Shown piece after piece: positions 57,570 through 64,000 of a stretch of 64,000 bases of DNA. Source of the DNA: Clitoria ternatea (taxonomy: Eukaryota > Streptophyta > Magnoliopsida > Fabales > Fabaceae); the NCBI GenBank assembly GCA_037962975.1, contig CM075674.1, positions 35,416,501 to 35,480,500 on the forward strand. Reading direction: 5' to 3'. Position numbers and translations under genes: made by a program. The stretch's first letter is position 1, and each line of letters begins with the position of its first letter. Below the pieces are notes generated by a model. That model did not search any database. It had not been told where the DNA came from and saw only the letters and a list, made by a program, of their open reading frames with translations.

Positions 57570-60500
57570 TCCTGGATAAAGGTCGGTCCCTTTATCCCTT
57601 CACCTTTTATTTTTATCAGAGTTATTTTGTGATTATTGGGAAAATTTGCAACTTCTTTGTGGTTGTTCTTCTGATTTCGGAACGTTATCTTTCTTCCTTT
57701 GAAAATTAACAGGAGCCAAGTTTTCGTTGACAAGTACTTGACTAACAATCCTCTTTAGAAAAAAACCTTAAAAATACTCTGCAATAGGGAGAAAGTCTCC
57801 ACTCTCTTTCTCGAGGTTGAACTCTGTGAGTCAGAGGTGAGAATACATTTATTTTATTTGAAGTTGTATGTCATAATTTCCCTCTTCATAGTCTTTTTTT
57901 TTTCCTTCAACATGGATTTATCTCGTTGAAAACCATCATCCCAAGCATTTTTCAACTTATCGAACCCATATGTCTAAACTATTTGAAAATTGATGACTTT
58001 CTATTCCATGCAGTTCTGGCCCATTAATTTTTAGTAATTTTCACAGTTTGCCATAAAAATTTCTCAAGAACATTTTGTATGTTTTTGTAATCTTTTAAAG
58101 TTTTATGTTTTTTTCTATCTTTGCTTTCTTCTACCCATATTGCTCTTGGTTGTTGATATATTGTCAAATGAATTGCCTGTAGGGTATGCTGGTCATGTGT
58201 AATTCAATTTGTGTTTAGCTTTATTGTTAATTTGGTTTCCAACTTTGAAACAGGAAATCTGATTTTCTTTAACAGTTAAATTGGTGTTTTACTTTGCTCT
58301 ACTATCTTAAATTTGTCAACATGTAGACAATAGTCAGATTTTGGTTAAACACCACTATCTTCCTTTTCTTGCATTTCTTTGCTTTTCATTTACATTGTTA
58401 ATACATCCTTTTTCTTGTGTTTTTATGCGCTTCCATCTAATTGGAAATCTGAACCTAAACCAGTTCGAGAGAAAGAGAGAAATAATAAGACATCATGTTT
58501 TTCAAGTCCAATTTTTACTATCAATACGTGTTGATTTTGGCTGATAGTTAGAATTTTTTTCCTCTTGTTTTATTTGTCTTGTGATTTTGCTTGCTGTTGT
58601 TTTTATATCTGCAAACATGTCATTGTTAATCAAGCTATGTTTCAACGATTTTTTTTGCTCATGTTAAATTTTCTAATCAATGATACTTACAATGTTTGAT
58701 GTAGACACTTCACGATATTAGTGTCGGATCATGGTAATTCAAAGTTTTGATTCATTCAAATTATCGACAAATGTTAAGTTTTACCTTTAAAAATAAGTGC
58801 ATCAAAATTTTATTTGGTTTTTCAGTTCAACATTAACTCAGAATATGACCATTTTAGCTCATTGGAAAGTGTACACTTTCATTCTATTCTATCTAACAGT
58901 TCTGACATTCCCGTTGACTCTACGCTATTTTATATTTCGAGCTTTGTGCGGCAGGAAATGTCTGGCACTGGCGTCTTGTGGTTCACAAAATCTGTTATAT
59001 ATGGGTGATATTAATATTAAACTAGCATTTACTATTATCATGATATCAGCAAAATGGTTTCTCAAGGGGTTGAATTTAACAAAGCTTCCAATTGGGGAAA
59101 ACATTCTTCTCATCATGAGGAAAGCAGCATCGTGATCATGAGTCACTATTTTCAAAATAAAATTCTGACAGATTTTTGTTACAATTCAAGTTAAAGATTT
59201 ACAGAGTCACACACAAGAATGGATACATTCGAACTCTTGAATGTTAGAAACTTCGAAGGCCTAAAAACAAGAGAAGAAAGGGAAGGAGAAGAGTGAGGAG
59301 ATGGTTGGAGGGAAAGTCATAAAAAGAATGTTTTGCCCACTGAAAAAAGTTTCTTTTTTTTATTATTTTATGATCGATCCACCCCGGCTCAACCCCTAGA
59401 ACACGTGTGTAATAAGATTGATTGATGATTTCATTCACTACTTTTTTATCCAAGATATTAAGAAGGTTAATTAGAATATATAAAGATATGATAAAAAAAA
59501 ATAGTCTTTAGCGTAAGACTTAAAAAGTTAAAAAATATCTAAAGTCAAGTTGAATTATTTATTCAAAGTGAGTTGATTTAGAAAAAATATCCAATACCTG
59601 ATAAATATGCAGCTCCCTCGAGTCTTCAATGGAAACAAGGACAGTTGCTGCACGATGGAGATTGCTAAGAAAAGACTAATTTTCTCAACATAGAAAAAAA
59701 AAATGTAGAACAAAATGGAGAATCTAAATTTGGTCGTTTTGCCTATTAATAAAAATATTCAATCGAATGTATTTTCATAAGCATACTGAAGTTGGTACAC
59801 AAATTTTTATCTAGTCTAAACCTGTCAATATATATTCCACATTTGATCCGAATAATATCTTAAACAATAAGAGATCAGGACATGCAATAGAAATACATAA
59901 TATAAACGTAAATATAACCTTACACTATCTTAGCCAAACACAACATGCAAACGTATTGATAATGTCAATTGAGTATATCTCCAAATTGATCAGTAAAGTT
60001 AATTAACTCATTAATTAAATTTTGCTCACTATATAATAAATTAATAATTAATATTAAGAAAATTTCCTTAATTGCTCTGCTATCTTTCTCCCACTTTCTT
60101 GCTTTTATGCAATACAAGTCTCCTACCAATATCATCTTGTATCAATTGTGTACAGTATATCCACTAATAGTGGTTTACAACAGTGGTCAAAGTATCTAAT
60201 ATCTTAAAATTCATGTTTTTTCCGACTGCAGGTTACCTCTAAAAAAACTCCACTAATTTTTACCATCTTTTATCTTTATTGTTGAATTAAGAGAGCTATC
60301 CACAACAAAGGCCTAGAATTATGCTCCTACGAAATTATCTACCTGGACCTTTTTTTCCTCAAAAAAAAAATAATCTTTAAGTGAGTCACGATTTTTATTT
60401 TAAAATGAGATATATGATATAATAAATCAAGAAATAAAAAATAAAATTTTTGATTTTAATTAAAAAAATTAAGTGAAATTTTTATACACTTAAAAGTTAA

Positions 60501-61348
60501 CACTTACTCTACCTATAAATTTCTTTTTTCATTTTCCTTTCTGTTGCCTTGATACTTATCGTGTGTGTGTATATATATATTATTTTTCTGTTTTTTTTTC
60601 TTATTATCTTTACACAATTTTTTATTTGGCCCCTAAACGTTATTTAGCTTAATAATTACTATAAATTATACTCGTGTTTCACAGTTCTGATCTTGATGTT
60701 TTCTTTTTAAGGTAATACATTAATCTTCACTAAATTTTAGCAATTAAAAGAAAAAAGATGTATTATTGAAAGGGATGAGGGTGTGAAACTCTGCATGCAT
60801 GATGCGGGAGGGGAAAAATATCAGATGGGCACCAATGGTTCCAATAAATATACAGATGATACATAAAAATGTTTATAATATTATAGTACCTCATTCTGGA
60901 TATAAAAGATAACTTAAGCTTATTTTTTTATATAAAATTCACTAATCACTCTTAACTCACACATGTCTCCTTCTGATGCTTCCGCGTGTCCTGTACGTGT
61001 TGCCAAGGAAGGAATGTAAAATCCAATACGTTTCATCTTTATATCTCATAATCTATCTTTTATTTTTTTTATCTCAGAAGCTCATCTGTTTTAATTAATC
61101 TCTCATTTCTCAATCCTATCTTGTGCGTTGTAGCTCTCTGTTCACGTCGAGCAAAAAAAAGGAAAAGGTAAAATTCCTTCTTTCTTAAAAACACATTTTT
61201 CCTATCTTTGACTCATAATAAGCAACCCCTTTTTCCTTATTTTTCTTGCCCAGTATCACTTTCTCTTGCGTGCCGCCAGGAAGCCATTGACATCATTCTG
61301 CCTCAAATCCACAATCACTCTCTTGCCTTACTTTATCAATTTCACCTT

Positions 61349-61350
<2 letters not shown>
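57570..61350. other. Gene-free stretch, possible untranslated exon at its start
   Basis: Right after the array, 57780-57834 reads like a pyrimidine-rich leader ending at a donor, CAGAG|GTGAGA. No downstream coding exon I could join to it was found. The plus-strand open frame 58797-59135 shows no family features. Near 60960-61170 another promoter-like patch ends at AAAAG|GTAAAA. The rest is AT-rich. Confidence 0.4.

Positions 61351-61351
<1 letters not shown>

Positions 61352-61411
<60 letters not shown>
61352..61411. repeat. (AT)n microsatellite
   Basis: 60 bp of uninterrupted AT. The YIYIYI open frames here are artefacts of it. Confidence 0.97.
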
Positions 61412-61414
<3 letters not shown>

Positions 61415-62339
61415 CATATTTAAAGCTAAAATTTTGTCTGGCTGTTATGATAAATCAAATGGTGATGGTTTTTGAAGCACTTGCAAATTACTAAATTGGT
61501 TAAAATATTTTAGGTGCCATAATACACTAACCATGGCATGGATTTAAATTATGTGCTTAGTGATAATAAAACTGGACGGTAAATGTGTCTAATGCTAAAA
61601 AAAAAATATATAACAGTGTTAAAATTTTTAGGTGATATAAGTTTGAAACCAGTGTTAAAAATAAATAGTAGGTGTTAAAAGTTATAGTTTTAAGATATTT
61701 TAAAATCTGAAATTTTGGCAAGTGTAGAAAAGGTCAGATTTTGGTGGTGTTAAAAATATGTTTTCTTTTTAAGAAAAAAAATAATTAGATACTAATTTTT
61801 TAAATATCAAAAATTGAAAATTTTTAAGTTTTAGAAATTTTATTACTTAGTGGAAATAATATTTTACAAGTAAATGGAATTTTATATAAAAATATAATTT
61901 AGTTGAATTTACAATATATTTTATTTAAGGAATTAAATTATTACGTAGTATTTAAATTATTTAAAGGTTTACATTATATTATATGTTATAATTGAAATTT
62001 TTAATAAATAAATAAATAAATAAATAAAATAATAATAACTAGATAAAAAGTATTTTAGAAAAAATTGTATCTTGGTGTTATTTTGATAGCATATGAATTA
62101 TATTATATATAAAAAAGGGGTTATTAAATAAAAATGTGATATAGGAAATTTTGAAGTATAATATATATATATATTATTTAATTATAAAATATGTTAAAAT
62201 AATTATTATTAAATTTTAGAATTTATTGAAATTATCAAAATTTTTGTAGATTGGTTATTTGAACACTAAAGTATGACTTTTAAGTAGTGTATCAATTAAT
62301 AAAAACCATTATCGTTAATTTATAAATTTCTGGCTTTGG
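61412..62339. other. Gene-free stretch with GTGTTAAAA repeats
   Basis: Four or more (A/G)GTGTTAAAA units occur between about 61615 and 61760, like subterminal repeats of a TIR transposon. A CACTAACC lies at 61524, but no matching other end was seen. The rest is very AT-rich. Confidence 0.35.
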
Positions 62340-63262
62340 AAACCAGAAATCAACGATTGACTCGGAGCGATCGAGGAACGCTCGAGCTTAAGAAATTGAG
62401 GATTCCAGGTAGGAGGGGATTATATATTTTAAATGCATGAGTTAGGAACGAATTAGGGAATAATTAGATATTTTATTAAAATTGAAGATATGATTATGTC
62501 TGCTCTTGATATGTGATGATTATATAATTATCCCCTGTCGTATGTAATTAGCATGAGATGCTTGGTGATATGATACTGCTATATAACGATGAGTTGATTA
62601 TGATTCTCGTTCCTATGTGTAGTCGATAAGTATGAAGTATTGATGATGATATGGGTGCTATGCTCTAATTGAATTTGAGATAATGTGATGAGTTATGTAA
62701 TAATATTGTTGACAAGCTAGAGTAGCTTAATTGATGATGAGAATGAGATATCGTTGATGTTTGTGCATAGCATTTGCATAATAAAGTTTACAGGACTGCA
62801 GGGGCCTGTAATGCTGGCCTAGATGGGAGGGCTTAGACCCTGTGGTGGTTTCTTCGGACTCCACAGAAGTCCTTGAGTGGGATTCAAGGCTAGCCCGCAA
62901 TACTACCGCTGTCGCTGGGAGTGACTATGTTGCATGAGTGGGCAAGCGGTTTGGTACCTATAAAACGACCGAATCAGCTGGGAGCTGAAATATATTATTG
63001 TGATTAATATCTCATCATTAGAATGGATCCGCATGCATTGCATAGCTGCGGGGCAGCTACTGTGACATCAATGAGTTGTGGGACAGTCATTGATGGATAC
63101 TGGAAGCTACGAGGCAGCCATTAGAATCATTCGACACTGTGAGACAGCTTTTGAAAATATTCGTGATTATGTGAGATGATTAGATAATATGAATGTGTTT
63201 GTGATATTAAATTAAATGGCAACGTAATGTGATGAGTATTAAATTCGATTCCGTATTTGTCA

Positions 63263-63314
<52 letters not shown>

Positions 63315-63642
63315 TTACCCCTATATGTGGTTAATTTTTCAGTGGATGTGGACCGAGGCGATACTTGGTGATTGCTCGGTAGGAGTCATCGTGGTCTTGG
63401 AGACCAATATACATATGTGTATATTTATATAGTTGTTGGTGTAGTATCGCCTTGGCCAGCTCTAGCGTGTGTTCATTTTGATGTGTATATATATGTTTAG
63501 TGGGATGAATTATGCATTTAAAGGTTGATGAAAAGACATTAGGGTTGTGGTATGGTCCCGAAACCTTGTTTTGGAATTGAAATTAATTCGCGAAAAATTT
63601 TCTCGGGTTTTCGGACCTTGTTTTCTAAGTAAGGACGTTTCA
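62340..63642. mobile_element. Diverged partial copy of the 3.2-kb LTR family
   Basis: It shares an ordered set of landmarks with 23330-25618: ATTCCAGGTAGG, GCATGAGATGC, CCTTGAGTGGGA(C/T)TCAAGGC, GCTAGCCCG, AAACG(A/G)CCGAATCA, GCT(C/T)ACCCCTAT, GTGG(A/C)CCG and the end AAGGACGTTTCA. The 3' border at 63642 is clear by comparison. The 5' LTR end (TGCGACATCC) was not found, so this copy is truncated or its 5' part is too decayed. The stretch between AGGGGCCTGTAATG and TAGACCCTG is not matched in the solo LTR. Confidence 0.75.
63267..63312. repeat. (AT)n microsatellite inside the LTR copy
   Basis: About 22 AT units. It falls where the solo LTR at 24240 has its 35-bp duplication. Confidence 0.95.
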
Positions 63643-64000
63643 GAAATTGTGTTTCATCATGATCTTATTAGCAACATTTTTTTAAAATAAATTTAATGAA
63701 TTTGTCAAATTTTATTGATTTTAAAAAAATAATTTATAAGAGTGTGTAATGTAAAAGTATAATAAATATATATATATTATAGCTTGAAAATGTTCTTATA
63801 TAAAGAACTGAGCAAAACTCCAAAAAATGATCTTATCAAGAGGGAGTATTGGTCAGAAATTTATTGAAAATTATAAACCATTAGTGAAATTCATTATACA
63901 AGAAGTGAAACCTACTTAAGTTTTTGAATTCTAAATTTCTAATACTTGTTCTAATCTTTTTTATAAGACATAATTACCTAACTTTAACTTTACAAATATT
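63643..64000. other. Gene-free end of window
   Basis: AT-rich sequence without recognisable features. Confidence 0.5.

Noticed and set aside
58797..59135. 112-codon plus-strand frame as a membrane protein gene
   Set aside because: Hydrophobicity comes from T-rich sequence. There is no family resemblance, and no promoter or splice structure supports it.
61208..61475. YIYIYI-containing open frames
   Set aside because: Translation of a 60-bp AT microsatellite.

Overview
The window is AT-rich nuclear DNA from a flowering plant. Introns have GT..AG ends, low-copy genes sit far apart, and LTR retrotransposons, TIR transposons and microsatellites fill much of the rest. Repeated TAATCGATTA palindromes inside a Gypsy-type LTR, together with the general repeat flavour, suggest a legume, possibly Glycine or a relative. 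That is an inference, not a demonstrated assignment.

Left part (1-17 kb). A complete three-exon minus-strand gene (218-3575) encodes a 425-residue protein that looks like the plant DUF4378/TRM-like family. It is followed by repeat-derived sequence: two TIR-like elements with a degenerate trinucleotide core, a decayed multi-exon RPA70-like pseudogene (about 8.46-10.44 kb), a LINE reverse-transcriptase scrap, a complete non-autonomous CACTA element with a 3-bp target duplication (13790-15870), a tRNA-derived SINE candidate, and a 583-bp solo LTR.

Middle (17-28 kb). This is mostly empty AT-rich DNA. It contains a 3.18-kb solo LTR with a perfect 5-bp target duplication (22437-25618) and a broken coding remnant I do not recognise (about 27.1-27.9 kb).

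Right-centre (28.5-54.6 kb) is the most informative part. Two tandem copies of a PPP-type phosphatase gene of the RLPH2 kind lie on the minus strand. Copy A (28541-30209) is complete, with four exons and 310 residues. Copy B has exons 2-4 at 36569-37283 but exon 1 at 54152-54627. Its intron 1 was inflated from about 480 bp to 16.9 kb by two independent insertions: a 4.5-kb Copia element (37383-41916, duplication GTTAT) and an 11.8-kb Tat/Retand-type Gypsy element (42034-53878, duplication ATATT). Copy B also has a 40-bp deletion in exon 1 that creates an immediate stop, so it is a pseudogene. An older, 3'-incomplete Copia relic lies between the two copies.

The Gypsy element looks very young, with 4 differences between two 803-bp LTRs. 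It carries an unbroken 1820-codon gag-pol on the minus strand and, on the opposite strand, a separate gene of its own: TATA box, two exons with clean splice sites, 857 residues and an AATAAA signal. The two genes converge on an array of six 59-bp repeats.

Right part (54.6-64 kb). A five-unit, roughly 305-bp tandem array (56016-57569) repeats an ACGT-core box and, in three units, a telo-box-like motif. The rest is microsatellites, gene-free DNA, and a second, diverged copy of the 3.2-kb LTR family (about 62.34-63.64 kb).
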